64,000 nucleotides of DNA from Hydrogenophaga pseudoflava NBRC 102511 (GCF_001592285.1 NZ_BCWQ01000009.1:62001-126000), one strand, 5' to 3'. Positions 45,267 to 54,806 are shown, counted from the stretch's first letter. The notes: generated by a model from the letters alone, not told the origin. A program made the numbers and translations.

Positions 45267-46765
45267 GACAGGGCCTCCAGGGTCTTGAGGCTTTCGAGGT
45301 TGATGGCCTGCTGCCCCTGGCTTTCCAGCCAGAAGCGGCGCAGCAGGTTGCCCAGCACCGTCTGGCGGTAGGCGGCGCTGGCGCGCATGTCGCTGATGGG
45401 CTGGAACTCGGCGCGCAGGGCGGCGGTGGCGGCCATCACGGTGTCCTCGTTCCAGGCCTGGCCGAGCAGGGCGGCTTCGGTCTGGCGCGCGCGGGCGGGC
45501 GTGGCGGCCACGCCGCCGGCACCGATGGAGACCTGCTGCACCACACCGGCTTTCACCGTCATCTGGATGGCCAGACACACCGCCGAGATGTCGTCGTCGA
45601 AGCGCTTGCTGATCTTGTAGACCTTTTCCAGAGCGTGCCCGGTCGGCCGGGGCACCTTGATCCAGCACAGCAGCTCATCCGGGCGCATCACGTTCGTCCG
45701 GTAGCCGGTGTAGAGGTCTTCCAGGCGCAGTTCGCGGTGGGCGATCTCGCCGCCGGCTTTCGTCTTCTTCCAGCGCATCAGCACCACGCTGGCACCGAGC
45801 GCGATCAGCAGCGGCATGGAGTCGCCGATGGGCGAGCCATTGGCCACGTTGCCGCCCAGGGTGCCCGAGTTGCGCACCGGCAGGCCGGCGAAGCGCTGGC
45901 TGAAGGTCTGCAGGTGCGGGCGCTCCTTGACCAGCGCGGCAAAGGCGTCGGTCAGGGTGACGGCCGCGCCGATGGCGATGTGGTGCGGGTAGGTTTCCAC
46001 ACGCTGCAGCTCGCGCGCGGCGGTCACGTCCAGGATCTGCGGGAAGCGCTTGTGCATCTTGGTGACCCACAGCCCCACGTCGGTGGTGCCGGCCACCACC
46101 TGGGCCTGTGGGTGCGCGGCGCGGGCCTGCAGCAGGTCGGACAGCGAGGTGGGGCGCAGGTAGGGCGTGTCCGCCGCCGGCTTCTTTTTCTTCAGTTCAC
46201 GCAGAGCGGCCACTGTGGCCGCCTCGTCCACCGTGCAGCCGGCGGGCAGGGGCAGGGCGCCCATCTGCTGCGCCGCGTCCAGGATGGGCCGGTAGCCGGT
46301 GCAGCGGCAGAGGTTGCCCGAGAGGTCGGCCTGCGCCTGCTCGCGGGTGATGCCCTGGCCGCCGCCGGTGTTCTGGTACAGGCCGAACAGGCTCATCACG
46401 AAGCCCGGCGTGCAGAAACCGCACTGGCTGCCGTGGCAGCGCACCATGGCTTCCTGGGCGGGGTGCAGCTCGCCCGACGGCGATGCGATGTCCTCGGCCG
46501 TGTACACCGCCATGCCGTCCACCGAGTGCGCCAGACGGATGCAGCTGTTGATGGCCTTGTAGGTCAGCCGGCCGTCCACCGCCTCGCCCAGCACCACGGT
46601 GCAGGCGCCGCAGTCGCCCTCGCCACAGCCTTCTTTGGTGGCGCTCAGGTGCAGGTCTTCGCGCAGCAGGTCCAGCAGGGTGCGGTCGGGCGCCACATCG
46701 TGGACCGTCACGGCTTCGCCGCGGCGCAGGAATCTCAGGGTTTGCCCGGGTTTTTTTGCATTCAT
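45263..46765 (-). CDS. xdhA: xanthine dehydrogenase, iron-sulfur/FAD subunit
   Basis: A 500-residue small subunit. Plant-type [2Fe-2S] cluster ligands Cys47, 52, 55 and 75, the second cluster Cys115, 118, 153 and 155 (QCGFCTPGF, NLCRCTG), and an FAD domain from about 200 (VVAGTTDVGLW, GNVANGSPIGDSMP). It passes electrons from molybdenum to NAD. The start at 46765 (MNAKKPGQTL) is preferred; an ATG four codons upstream has no better ribosome-binding site. It is divergent from a LysR gene 95 bp away. Confidence 0.94.
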   Translation of the reverse strand: MNAKKPGQTLRFLRRGEAVTVHDVAPDRTLLDLLREDLHLSATKEGCGEGDCGACTVVLGEAVDGRLTYKAINSCIRLAHSVDGMAVYTAEDIASPSGELHPAQEAMVRCHGSQCGFCTPGFVMSLFGLYQNTGGGQGITREQAQADLSGNLCRCTGYRPILDAAQQMGALPLPAGCTVDEAATVAALRELKKKKPAADTPYLRPTSLSDLLQARAAHPQAQVVAGTTDVGLWVTKMHKRFPQILDVTAARELQRVETYPHHIAIGAAVTLTDAFAALVKERPHLQTFSQRFAGLPVRNSGTLGGNVANGSPIGDSMPLLIALGASVVLMRWKKTKAGGEIAHRELRLEDLYTGYRTNVMRPDELLCWIKVPRPTGHALEKVYKISKRFDDDISAVCLAIQMTVKAGVVQQVSIGAGGVAATPARARQTEAALLGQAWNEDTVMAATAALRAEFQPISDMRASAAYRQTVLGNLLRRFWLESQGQQAINLESLKTLEALS

Positions 46766-46799
46766 GCGGCTCAGCATAGCGCCGGGGGGCGTGGCACAA

Positions 46800-46817
46800 C
46801 ATATGCTCAGGCGTATG
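46800..46817. promoter_or_regulatory. inverted repeat between xdhA and LysR gene
   Basis: CATATGC (46800-46806) and GCGTATG (46811-46817) form an inverted repeat with one mismatch and a 4-bp spacer, in the 95-bp divergent promoter. Size and position fit a LysR recognition site; the LysR gene starts 44 bp downstream. Confidence 0.45.
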
Positions 46818-46860
46818 GCGAGAATGCCGGAACCTCCATCCGCGCGCATGAGCTCCGGGT

Positions 46861-47814
46861 ATGAAATACGTCTCCATGTTCGACAAGATTGACCTGCACC
46901 TGATCCGCGTGCTGCACACCGTCCTGACGGAACGCAGCGTGTCGCGGGCAGCCCTGCGGCTGGGCATGTACCAGCCGGCGGTCAGCGCCTCGCTCAAGCG
47001 CCTGCGCGAACTGGCGGGTGATCCGCTTCTGGTGCGTTCGGGCGCCAGCATGGTGCCCACGGTGGCGGGGCTGCGCATGATCGAACCGGCGGCCGAGATC
47101 CTGCGCAGCGCGGAAATGCTGTTCTCCGACGCCCGCGCCTTCGACCCGGCCACCGCGCGCCAGACCTTCAGCCTGGCCGCCAGCGACTACCTGGACCCGC
47201 TGTTCCTGCCGCAGCTGGTGACGCAGGTCAAGACCACGGCGCCGAACTGCGGCATCGACATCCACCCGCTGTCGGCCGACGCCGATTACCGCGCCCACCT
47301 GGCCCAGGGCCACTACGACGTGGTCATCGGCAACTGGCCCAAGCCGCCGCAGGAGCTGCACCTGGGCCGGCTGTTCGGTGACGAGGTGGTCTGCCTGGTG
47401 GCCAACCACCACCCGGCCGTGCGCCGCGGCTGGGACATCGAGGCCTGGCTGGCGGCCGAACACATCGCGCCCACGCCCACCCACCCCGGTGCCCGGGGCT
47501 TCATCGACGAACACCTGGCCAGCCAGGGCCTGGTGCGCAACGTCACCGCACGCTGCCCGCACTTCGGCCTGATCCCGGCCATGGTGGCGGGCACCCTGCT
47601 GGTGCTGACCACCGGTCGCCAGTACGCCGAGCGCTACGTTGGCGCGCTGCCGGTCCAGGTGCTGCCGTGCCCGGTGGAGTTCCCGCGAATGATGTATTAC
47701 CAGCTCTGGCACGAGCGCACCCACGCCTCCAGCGCGGGCCGCTGGCTGCGCGAGCAGATCAAGACCGTGGCGGCCTCGCTGCGGCGCGCCGACCCCGAGG
47801 CCGCCGCGGCCTGA
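46861..47814 (+). CDS. LysR family regulator of the purine cluster
   Basis: A 317-residue LysR protein of the NodD/NahR-like branch: HTH at about 8-67 (RSVSRAALRLGMYQPAVSASLKRLRE) and effector domain with SLAASDYLDPLFLPQLVTQV. It is divergent from xdhAB and 29 bp upstream of the importer genes on the same strand, so it can control both arms of the purine cluster. The ATG at 46861 is taken; an internal ATG five codons on (MFDKIDL) is equally possible. The inducer may be a purine. Confidence 0.9.
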   Translation: MKYVSMFDKIDLHLIRVLHTVLTERSVSRAALRLGMYQPAVSASLKRLRELAGDPLLVRSGASMVPTVAGLRMIEPAAEILRSAEMLFSDARAFDPATARQTFSLAASDYLDPLFLPQLVTQVKTTAPNCGIDIHPLSADADYRAHLAQGHYDVVIGNWPKPPQELHLGRLFGDEVVCLVANHHPAVRRGWDIEAWLAAEHIAPTPTHPGARGFIDEHLASQGLVRNVTARCPHFGLIPAMVAGTLLVLTTGRQYAERYVGALPVQVLPCPVEFPRMMYYQLWHERTHASSAGRWLREQIKTVAASLRRADPEAAAA

Positions 47815-47830
47815 CCCCACCCACAAACGA

Positions 47831-47837
47831 GAAGGAG
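47831..47837 (+). promoter_or_regulatory. ribosome-binding site fixing a TTG start
   Basis: GAAGGAG, six bases before TTG at 47844. This settles the start of the importer ATPase, which has no suitable ATG. The weak initiation codon may hold the ATPase below the receptor level. Confidence 0.7.
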
Positions 47838-47843
47838 ATCGCC

Positions 47844-49391
47844 TTGACGACCCCCCGACTGCAGCTGACCGGCATCACCAAGCGCTACCCCGGCGTGGTG
47901 GCCAACAGCAATGTGTCGCTTTCTGTCGCCCCCGGCGAGGTGCACGCCGTGCTGGGCGAAAACGGTGCCGGCAAATCCACGCTGATGAAGATCATCTACG
48001 GCTCGGTCAAGCCCGACGAGGGATCGGTGATGTTCAACGGCAAGCCGGTGCACATCCGCAACCCGCAGGAAGCGCGGGCGCTGGGCATCAGCATGGTGTT
48101 CCAGCACTTCAGCCTGTTCGACACCATCACCGTGGCCGAGAACGTCTGGCTCGGCCTGGACAAGTCGCTCACGCTCAACGAGGTGACTGCCAGCATCGAC
48201 GCCACGGCCGCCGAATACGGGCTGGACATCGACCCCAAGCGCCCGGTGCATACCCTGAGCGTGGGCGAGATGCAGCGGGTCGAGATCATCCGCGCCCTGC
48301 TGACCAGCCCGCAGCTGCTGATCCTGGACGAACCCACCTCGGTGCTGACGCCGCAGGCGGTGGAAAAGCTGTTCGTGGTGCTCAGGAAGCTGGCGTCCGA
48401 GGGCTGTTCCATCCTCTACATCAGCCACAAGCTGCACGAGATCCGCGAACTCTGCACCGCCTGCACGGTGCTGCGCGGCGGCCAGGTCACGGGCGTGTGC
48501 AACCCGCAGAACGAGAGCAATGCGTCCCTGTCTCGCCTGATGATCGGCGCCGAACCGCCGGAGCTGGAAGCGCGTGCGCTCAACGCGGGTGCGGCCGTGC
48601 TGCAGGTGCAGAACCTCACGCTGGCCAGCGACGACCCCTTCGGCACCCACCTGCACCAGATCGCGCTGACGGTGCGGGCCGGTGAGGTGGTGGGCATCGC
48701 GGGCGTGTCGGGCAACGGCCAGGGCGAGCTGCTCCAAGCGCTCTCGGGCGAAGACAGGCGCGCACCGGCCGGCAGCATCCGCGTGCTGGGGCAGGACGCC
48801 TCGCGCCTCCCGCCGGGCCGTCGGCGGGCGCTGGGCCTGCACTTCGTGCCCGAAGAACGCCTGGGCCGTGGCGCGGTGCCCACGCTCTCGCTGGCGCAGA
48901 ACCTGCTGCTCTCGCGCCGCGACGCCGTGGGCGCGGGCGGCTGGCTCAAGCTGGGCGCGCTCAAGGCGCAGGCCGAGGACATCATCGCCCGCTACAAGGT
49001 CAAGGCCAACGGGCCGGGCGCGGCGGCCAAGTCGCTCTCGGGCGGCAACCTGCAGAAGTTCATCGTCGGCCGCGAGATCGAGGCCAGGCCGAAACTGCTC
49101 ATCGTCAGCCAGCCCACCTGGGGCGTGGACGTGGGCGCTTCGGCGCAGATCCGCGGCGAGATCCTCCGGCTGCGCGACGCCGGTTGCGCGGTGCTGGTGG
49201 TCAGCGAGGAGCTGGACGAACTGTTCGAGATCAGCGACCGCCTGCACGTGATCGCCAAGGGGCGCCTGTCGCCCAGCATCGACCGCGCCGACGCGACGGC
49301 CCCGCGCATCGGCGAATGGATGTCGGGCCTGTGGGACGACGCCGCACACCACCACAACAAGAACGAGGAGTCTGCCCATGCTGCGGCTTGA
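47844..49391 (+). CDS. nucleoside/purine ABC transporter ATP-binding protein
   Basis: A 515-residue duplicated ATPase of the NupA/RnsB/BmpC class. First Walker [10 protein letters not shown] (about 38-46), signature LSVGEMQRVEIIRAL, DEPTSVLTP; second half with GVSGNGQGEL and LSGGNLQKFIVGRE. The start is TTG at 47844, six bases after a strong GAAGGAG; no ATG fits. The last 14 bp overlap the first permease gene. With the next three genes it forms an importer for nucleosides or free purines. Confidence 0.93.
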   Translation: MTTPRLQLTGITKRYPGVVANSNVSLSVAPGEVHAVLGENGAGKSTLMKIIYGSVKPDEGSVMFNGKPVHIRNPQEARALGISMVFQHFSLFDTITVAENVWLGLDKSLTLNEVTASIDATAAEYGLDIDPKRPVHTLSVGEMQRVEIIRALLTSPQLLILDEPTSVLTPQAVEKLFVVLRKLASEGCSILYISHKLHEIRELCTACTVLRGGQVTGVCNPQNESNASLSRLMIGAEPPELEARALNAGAAVLQVQNLTLASDDPFGTHLHQIALTVRAGEVVGIAGVSGNGQGELLQALSGEDRRAPAGSIRVLGQDASRLPPGRRRALGLHFVPEERLGRGAVPTLSLAQNLLLSRRDAVGAGGWLKLGALKAQAEDIIARYKVKANGPGAAAKSLSGGNLQKFIVGREIEARPKLLIVSQPTWGVDVGASAQIRGEILRLRDAGCAVLVVSEELDELFEISDRLHVIAKGRLSPSIDRADATAPRIGEWMSGLWDDAAHHHNKNEESAHAAA

Positions 49392-50433
49392 AGTCCGTCC
49401 CCAGCCCTCGGCGCGCTGGGGCTATGCCTCGCCGCTGCTGGCGCTGGCCATCACCGTGGTCATCGGTGTGATCCTGTTCGTAGCCCTGGGCAAGGACCCG
49501 GTGCGCGGGCTGCAGGTGTTCTTCTGGGAGCCGGTCAAGAGCACCTACGCGCTGTCCGAGCTGATGGTCAAGGCCACGCCGCTGCTGATCATCGCGCTCG
49601 GGTTGGCCGTGTGTTTCCGCTCCAATGTCTGGAACATCGGCGCCGAGGGCCAGTACCTGATCGGCGCCATCTTCGCGGCTGGCGTGGCGCTGACCGCCGA
49701 CAAGACCACCGGCGGCTGGATCGTGCCGGCCATCATCGTGGCGGGCATCGTCGGCGGCATGTTGTGGGCCGGCATCACAGCGCTGCTGCGCGACCGCTTC
49801 AACGCGAACGAGATCCTGGTCAGCCTGATGCTGGTCTATGTGGCCATACAAGTGCTCAACTACCTGGTCTATGGCCCCTGGAAAGACCCCATGGGCTACA
49901 ACTTCCCGCAGACCAAGACCTTCGAGTCGGTCACGCAGATCCCCAAGCTCATGCAGGGCTCGCGGGTGAACGTGGGCCTGCTGCTGGCGCTCGCCGGAGT
50001 GGCGGCGGTCTGGGTGTTCCTGTTCCGCACCTACTCGGGCTTTGCCCAGCAGGTGGGCGGTCTGGCGCCGGCGGCGGCGCGCTACGCGGGCTTCTCCTCG
50101 CGCAAGGCACTGTGGATCGCGCTGCTCACCTCCGGTGGCATGGCCGGGCTGGCGGGGGCGCTGGAGGTGGCCGGTCCCATCGGACAGCTCACGCCCTATG
50201 TGCCGGCGGGATACGGTTTCGCGGCCATCATCGTGGCCTTCGTCGGCCGCCTGCACCCGGTGGGCATCGTGTTCTCGGCCATCCTGATGAGCATGTTCTA
50301 CATCGGCGGGGAGCTCGCGCAATCGCGCCTGGGCCTGCCCAAGTCCATCACCGGCGTGTTCCAGGGTCTGCTGCTGTTCGCGCTGCTGGCCTGCGACACG
50401 TTGATTGCCTACCGCGTCGTGTGGAAGAAATAA
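49378..50433 (+). CDS. nucleoside/purine ABC transporter permease 1
   Basis: A 351-residue membrane permease (BPD_transp_2) of the NupB/RnsC type, with about ten hydrophobic segments. LMVKATPLLIIALGLAVCFRSNVWNIGAEGQYLIGAIFAAGVAL (about 61-104) is the class signature, and GFAAIIVAFVGRLHPVGIVFSAILM comes later. It forms a heterodimer with the next permease. The start overlaps the ATPase gene by 14 bp and has GAGGAG upstream. Confidence 0.93.
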   Translation: MLRLEVRPQPSARWGYASPLLALAITVVIGVILFVALGKDPVRGLQVFFWEPVKSTYALSELMVKATPLLIIALGLAVCFRSNVWNIGAEGQYLIGAIFAAGVALTADKTTGGWIVPAIIVAGIVGGMLWAGITALLRDRFNANEILVSLMLVYVAIQVLNYLVYGPWKDPMGYNFPQTKTFESVTQIPKLMQGSRVNVGLLLALAGVAAVWVFLFRTYSGFAQQVGGLAPAAARYAGFSSRKALWIALLTSGGMAGLAGALEVAGPIGQLTPYVPAGYGFAAIIVAFVGRLHPVGIVFSAILMSMFYIGGELAQSRLGLPKSITGVFQGLLLFALLACDTLIAYRVVWKK

Positions 50434-50445
50434 GGAGTCGCTGAC

Positions 50446-51366
50446 ATGGAATCCACCGCACTCCTCATCGCCGCCTCGCTCAATGCCGGCACCGTGCTGG
50501 CCATCGCCTCGCTGGGCCTGCTGATCAACGAGAAGGCCGGCATCGTCAACCTGGGGGCCGAAGGCATGATGCTCTGCGCCGCCCTGGCGGGCTTTGCCAC
50601 CGTGGTGCACACCGGCAGCACGGTGGCCGGCTTCGCCGCCGGCATGGCGGCGGGCGCGTTGCTGGCGGCCATCTTCGGCGGGCTGGTGATCTGGCTCAAC
50701 ACCAACCAGTACGCCACCGGGCTCGCGCTGTCGCTGTTCGGGGCCGGCTTCTCGGCCTTCGCCGGCACGTCCTACGTGCAGGAAAAGCTGCCCGAGCAAT
50801 CGACCTTCGCGATCCCCCTGCTGGCCGACATCCCCTTCATCGGCAGCGCGCTGTTCCGGCACCACCCCATGGTCTACGTCTGCGTGGGCCTGGTCTTCGG
50901 GCTGATCTGGTTCCTGTTCCGCACGCGCGCCGGTCTGGTGCTGCGCAGCGTGGGCGAGAGCCCCGAATCGGCGCACGCGCTGGGTTACCCGGTGCGCCGC
51001 ATCCGCCTGCTGGCCGTGATGGCCGGCGGCGCGCTGTGCGGTCTGGCCGGCGCCTACGTGTCGACCGTCTACACCCCGCTGTGGGTGGAGGGCATGATCG
51101 CCGGCAAGGGCTGGATCGCGCTGGCCCTGACCACCTTTGCCACCTGGCGCCCGGCACGCGTGTTGCTTGGGGCCTACCTGTTCGGTGGCGTGACCATGCT
51201 GCAGTTCCACCTGCAGGGCATGGGCGTCAATGTGCCGAGCCAGTTCCTGACCATGATGCCCTACCTCGCCACCATCGTTGTGCTGGTCCTGATCTCGCGC
51301 AACCCGACCTGGATCCGCGTCAACATGCCGGCCTCGATCGGCAAGCCGTTCTACCCGGGCTCCTGA
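50446..51366 (+). CDS. nucleoside/purine ABC transporter permease 2
   Basis: A 306-residue membrane permease (NupC/RnsD type), partner of permease 1. SLNAGTVLAIASLGLLINEKAGIVNLGAEGMMLCAALAGF (about 9-48) is diagnostic, and MIAGKGWIALALTTFATWRPARVLLGAYLFGG follows near 218-249. The ribosome-binding site TAAGGAG includes the stop of permease 1, so the two are made together. Confidence 0.93.
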   Translation: MESTALLIAASLNAGTVLAIASLGLLINEKAGIVNLGAEGMMLCAALAGFATVVHTGSTVAGFAAGMAAGALLAAIFGGLVIWLNTNQYATGLALSLFGAGFSAFAGTSYVQEKLPEQSTFAIPLLADIPFIGSALFRHHPMVYVCVGLVFGLIWFLFRTRAGLVLRSVGESPESAHALGYPVRRIRLLAVMAGGALCGLAGAYVSTVYTPLWVEGMIAGKGWIALALTTFATWRPARVLLGAYLFGGVTMLQFHLQGMGVNVPSQFLTMMPYLATIVVLVLISRNPTWIRVNMPASIGKPFYPGS

Positions 51367-51432
51367 GCTGGTGCCGGTTCATAATCATTCACTGTTCGTT
51401 TCATTTCACTCCCAACCCACCAAGAGGTTTCC

Positions 51433-52587
51433 ATGACCGACCTGAACAAGCGTTCCCTGATCAAGCTGGCGGCCCTGACGGCTGTGGCCAGCGCGGCCCT
51501 GATCGGCTGCGGCAAGAAGGAAGAGGCGGCCGCGCCGGCGGCTGCGCCCGCACCGGCCCCGGCCGCCGCGGAGGCACCCAAGGCCGAGCCGCTGAAGGTC
51601 GCCTTCGCCTACGTCGGTCCCGTCGGTGACGGCGGCTGGACCTTCGCCCACGACAACGGCCGCAAGGCCCTCGAAGCCGAGTTCGGCGACAAGATCGTGA
51701 CCAGCTTCGTCGAGAACGTGCCCGAGAGCGCCGACGCCGAGCGCGTGATCCGCGACCTGGCCAGCCAGGGCAACAAGCTGATCTTCGGCACCACTTTCGG
51801 CTACATGGAGCCCATGCTCAAGGTCGCACCCGACTTCAAGGACGTGAAGTTCGAGCACGCCACCGGCTACAAGACGGCCGAGAACCTGCGCACCTACGAC
51901 AGCCGCACCTACGAAGGCGCCTACATGGCGGGTGTGATCGCCGGTTCCATGACCAAGTCCAATACCCTGGGCGTCGTGGCCTCGATCCCAATTCCCGAGG
52001 TGATCCGCAACATCAACAGCTTCACCCTGGGCGCGCAGTCGGTGAACCCCAAGGTCAAGACCAAGGTGGTCTGGGTGAACGGCTGGTTCGATCCGCCGAA
52101 GGAAACCGAAGCAGCCACCTCGCTGATCAACGGTGGCGCCGACGTGCTGATGCAGAACACCGACTCCTCGGCCGTGCTGCAGACCGCCGAGAAGATGGGC
52201 AAGCGCGCCTTCGGCTGGGACTCCGACATGACCGCCTACGGTCCCAAGGCCCACCTGGGTTCGGCTGTCATCAACTGGGGGCCGTACTACATCAAGTCCG
52301 TCAAGGACGCGCTGGAAGGCACCTGGGCCACCGGTGGCGTGTGGTGGGGCCACAAGGAAGGCGCGATCGACATGGTCTCCATCGCCGAAGACGTGCCGGC
52401 CGAAACCAAGGCCAAGATCGACACCATCAAGGCCGGCCTGAAGGACGGTTCCTTCTCCATCTGGAAGGGCCCGATCGTGGGTCAGGACGGCAAGGAAGTG
52501 CTGGCCAAGGACGCTGTGGCCGATGACAAGTTCCTCGGCGGCATCAAGTTCTACGTCAAGGGCGTTGAAGGCAAGCTGCCGAACTGA
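51433..52587 (+). CDS. BMP family purine-nucleoside-binding lipoprotein
   Basis: A 384-residue receptor of the BmpA/Med/PnrA family. Lipobox LIGC gives a lipidated Cys26, followed by an Ala/Pro linker. The receptor domain starts at [23 protein letters not shown]; family stretches are [62 protein letters not shown] and [13 protein letters not shown]. Known members bind purine nucleosides; comamonad homologues beside purine enzymes may bind free bases. A cluster of hairpins and a strong terminator follow. Confidence 0.93.
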   Translation: MTDLNKRSLIKLAALTAVASAALIGCGKKEEAAAPAAAPAPAPAAAEAPKAEPLKVAFAYVGPVGDGGWTFAHDNGRKALEAEFGDKIVTSFVENVPESADAERVIRDLASQGNKLIFGTTFGYMEPMLKVAPDFKDVKFEHATGYKTAENLRTYDSRTYEGAYMAGVIAGSMTKSNTLGVVASIPIPEVIRNINSFTLGAQSVNPKVKTKVVWVNGWFDPPKETEAATSLINGGADVLMQNTDSSAVLQTAEKMGKRAFGWDSDMTAYGPKAHLGSAVINWGPYYIKSVKDALEGTWATGGVWWGHKEGAIDMVSIAEDVPAETKAKIDTIKAGLKDGSFSIWKGPIVGQDGKEVLAKDAVADDKFLGGIKFYVKGVEGKLPN

Positions 52588-52599
52588 GCCCACCCCTGC

Positions 52600-52667
52600 C
52601 GCGCCGAAGGCGCGACCCCCTCCAGGGGGCGGCACCTGCAGGCCGGCACAGCCGGACCTGCGGTGCC
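52600..52667. repeat. three consecutive hairpins after the BMP gene
   Basis: CGCGCC-GAA-GGCGCG (52600-52614), CCCCCT-CC-AGGGGG (52616-52629), and a longer element with outer arms GGCACC (52631-52636) and GGTGCC (52662-52667) and inner GCAGG/CCTGC and CCGGC/GCCGG pairs. Together they form a structured spacer directly before a Rho-independent terminator. The first two resemble recurring intergenic elements of Comamonadaceae; this is from memory. Confidence 0.6.
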
Positions 52668-52675
52668 CTGGCCCA

Positions 52676-52704
52676 AAGCCGCTGCACCCGCAGCGGCTTT
52701 TTTT
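52676..52704 (+). terminator. Rho-independent terminator before the Rieske gene
   Basis: Stem AAGCCGCTG (52676-52684) and CAGCGGCTT (52691-52699), loop CACCCG, then a run of seven T. It ends the importer transcript, yet the next gene begins 13 bp later, so that gene must depend on read-through or on a promoter inside this region. Confidence 0.88.
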
Positions 52705-52716
52705 CTTGGAGGTCAT

Positions 52717-53784
52717 GTGATCGAAAGACAACTCTGGCACCCGGTTATCGCGGGCATCCACCTGCGCGATGCGCCGCAGGCGGTGTCGCTGCTGGGGCAG
52801 GACGTCGTCCTGTGGCGCGAGCATGGCCACGAGGGACAGCCCGGCGTGGTGCACGCCTGGGCCGACCGCTGCCCGCACCGGGGCGCGAAGCTGTCGCTGG
52901 GGCGGGTGCTCACGCACCTGCACGGCGCGCGGCTGGAGTGCCCCTACCACGGCTGGCAGTTCGCGGGCGATGGCGCCGCGGCGCAAGGCCACCACGGTGC
53001 GCCGGTGTCCGTGGGGCGCTGCGTGCACGTGCCGGCAGCCCCCGCCTTCGAGCCCCCCGCCGCGCACTGCGCCCAGGCGTTCGAGGCGCAGGAGCGCCAT
53101 GGCCTGGTGTGGGTGCGGCTGGAGCGGCCCGACCTCTCGCAGCTGCCCGCCTCGCTGGCGCAGCCGCCCGCGTTCGAGCCCTGGGACGATCCCCTGTGGC
53201 GGCAGGTGGTCTGCGGACCCTACGCGGTGGAGACCAGCGCGCCGCGGCTGGTGGAGAACTTCCTGGACCTGAGCCACTTCGGCTTCGTGCACGAAGGCTG
53301 GCTGGGTGCGCGCAGCCACGCGCAGGTGGACACTGGCCGGGTGGACGAGGACGCCGACGGTGTGCATGCGCGCGAATGCAAGGCCTGGCAGCCCAGGGGC
53401 TACGCAGGCGCGGAAGAGGGCGGCTGGGTGGCCTACCGCTACGAGGTGCCACACCCCTTCGCGGCCATCCTGCGCAAGGACGCGGCCGAGGGCGACCCGG
53501 TCAGCAATGCCATCGCACTGTTCATCCGCCCCGACGGATCGGAAGCCTGCACCGCCTGGTTCGCCATGGCCACGCTGGGCGACCTGAGCGACGACGAAGA
53601 GCTGCGCGCCTTCCAGGACGCGGTGTTCGCGCAGGACAAGCCCATCGTCGAATCGCAGCAGCCCCGGCGCCTGCCCATCGGCAAGGACGGCGCCATCCCC
53701 GAAGTGCATGGCCCCGCCGACCGCATGTCCAGCGCCTACCGCCGTTACCTGGCCCGCACCGGCATCTCGCTGGGTGTGTGCTGA
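52717..53784 (+). CDS. Rieske [2Fe-2S] aromatic oxygenase subunit in purine cluster
   Basis: A 355-residue Rieske non-haem iron oxygenase alpha subunit (VanA/PaO-type). Rieske ligands Cys52, His54, Cys75 and His78 (CPHRG...CPYHGW); mononuclear iron site [13 protein letters not shown] (180-192) with Asp184 bridging and His187/His192. The start is GTG at 52717 with GGAGG four bases before it; the ATG two bases earlier is followed at once by TGA. No reductase or ferredoxin gene is adjacent. Placed between a purine receptor and adenine deaminase, it may N-demethylate or hydroxylate a purine, as caffeine demethylases do; the substrate is unproven. Confidence 0.85.
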   Translation: MIERQLWHPVIAGIHLRDAPQAVSLLGQDVVLWREHGHEGQPGVVHAWADRCPHRGAKLSLGRVLTHLHGARLECPYHGWQFAGDGAAAQGHHGAPVSVGRCVHVPAAPAFEPPAAHCAQAFEAQERHGLVWVRLERPDLSQLPASLAQPPAFEPWDDPLWRQVVCGPYAVETSAPRLVENFLDLSHFGFVHEGWLGARSHAQVDTGRVDEDADGVHARECKAWQPRGYAGAEEGGWVAYRYEVPHPFAAILRKDAAEGDPVSNAIALFIRPDGSEACTAWFAMATLGDLSDDEELRAFQDAVFAQDKPIVESQQPRRLPIGKDGAIPEVHGPADRMSSAYRRYLARTGISLGVC

Positions 53785-53798
53785 ACCGAAAGGACCCC

Positions 53799-54806
53799 AT
53801 GAACGCCATCGAACTCGCCCGTGCCATCCCCAAGGCCGAACTGCACATCCACATCGAAGGTTCGCTCGAACCCGAACTGATCTTTGCCCTCGCGCAGCGC
53901 AACGGCGTGCCGCTGGCCTACCCCAGCGTGGAGGCGCTGCGCGCGGCCTACGCCTTCACCGACCTGCAGAGCTTCCTGGACATCTACTACGCGGGTGCCA
54001 GCGTGCTGCTGAAGCCGCAGGACTTCCACGACATGGCCTGGGCCTACTTTCTGCGCGCCAAGGCCGACAACGTCGTCCACACCGAGCTGTTCTTCGACCC
54101 GCAGACCCACACCGCGCGCGGCGTGCCCATGGCGACGGTGATCGAGGGGCTGTCCGGCGCGTGCAAGCGGGCGGAGTTCGAGCTGGGCATCAGCTCGGCG
54201 CTGATCCTGTGCTTCCTGCGCCACCTCAGCGAGGAAGACGCCTTCGCCACGCTGGAGGCGGCGCTGCCGTACCGCGGGCACTTCATCGGCGTCGGGCTGG
54301 ATTCGAGCGAAGTCGGGCACCCGCCCGAGAAATTCGAGCGTGTGTTCGCGCGCTGCCGCGAGCTGGGTCTGAAGCTCGTGGCCCACGCGGGCGAGGAGGG
54401 ACCACCCGAGTACATGTGGCAGGCCATCGACCTGCTGAAGGTGCAGCGCATCGACCACGGCGTGGCCGCGCTGCAGGACCCGCTGCTGATGGCCGAGCTG
54501 GCCCACACCCGGATGCCGCTGACCGTGTGCCCGCTCTCCAACCTCAAGCTCTGCGTGGTGGACGACCTGCGCGACCACCCGCTGAAGAAGATGCTGGACG
54601 CTGGCCTGTGCGCGACGGTCAATTCGGACGATCCAGCCTATTTCGGCGGCTACATGAACGCCAACTTCGAACAGACGGTGCAGGCCCTGGACCTCAGCCG
54701 CGAGGACGTGGTCCAGTTGGCGCGCAACAGCGTGGAGGCCAGCTTTGTCTCCGAGCAGCGCCGGAGTGAGATGTTCGACCGCATCGCCGCGTGCGCTGTG
54801 GGCTGA
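53799..54806 (+). CDS. ade: adenine deaminase (adenosine-deaminase-like, type 2)
   Basis: A 335-residue amidohydrolase converting adenine to hypoxanthine. His16 and His18 (AELHIHIEG) start the metal site, [10 protein letters not shown] and [11 protein letters not shown] complete it. The stretches [39 protein letters not shown] and [10 protein letters not shown] match Pseudomonas-type adenine deaminases that were once annotated as adenosine deaminases. It lies 14 bp after the Rieske gene. The product feeds XdhAB encoded at the other end of the cluster. Confidence 0.92.
   Translation: MNAIELARAIPKAELHIHIEGSLEPELIFALAQRNGVPLAYPSVEALRAAYAFTDLQSFLDIYYAGASVLLKPQDFHDMAWAYFLRAKADNVVHTELFFDPQTHTARGVPMATVIEGLSGACKRAEFELGISSALILCFLRHLSEEDAFATLEAALPYRGHFIGVGLDSSEVGHPPEKFERVFARCRELGLKLVAHAGEEGPPEYMWQAIDLLKVQRIDHGVAALQDPLLMAELAHTRMPLTVCPLSNLKLCVVDDLRDHPLKKMLDAGLCATVNSDDPAYFGGYMNANFEQTVQALDLSREDVVQLARNSVEASFVSEQRRSEMFDRIAACAVG

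Noticed and set aside
52715-52720. ATG as start of the Rieske oxygenase
   Set aside because: It is followed immediately by TGA; the GTG two bases later opens the frame with the Rieske motifs.
53799-54806. Annotation as adenosine deaminase
   Set aside because: The sequence matches the adenine deaminase branch ([26 protein letters not shown]), and the neighbours act on free bases.
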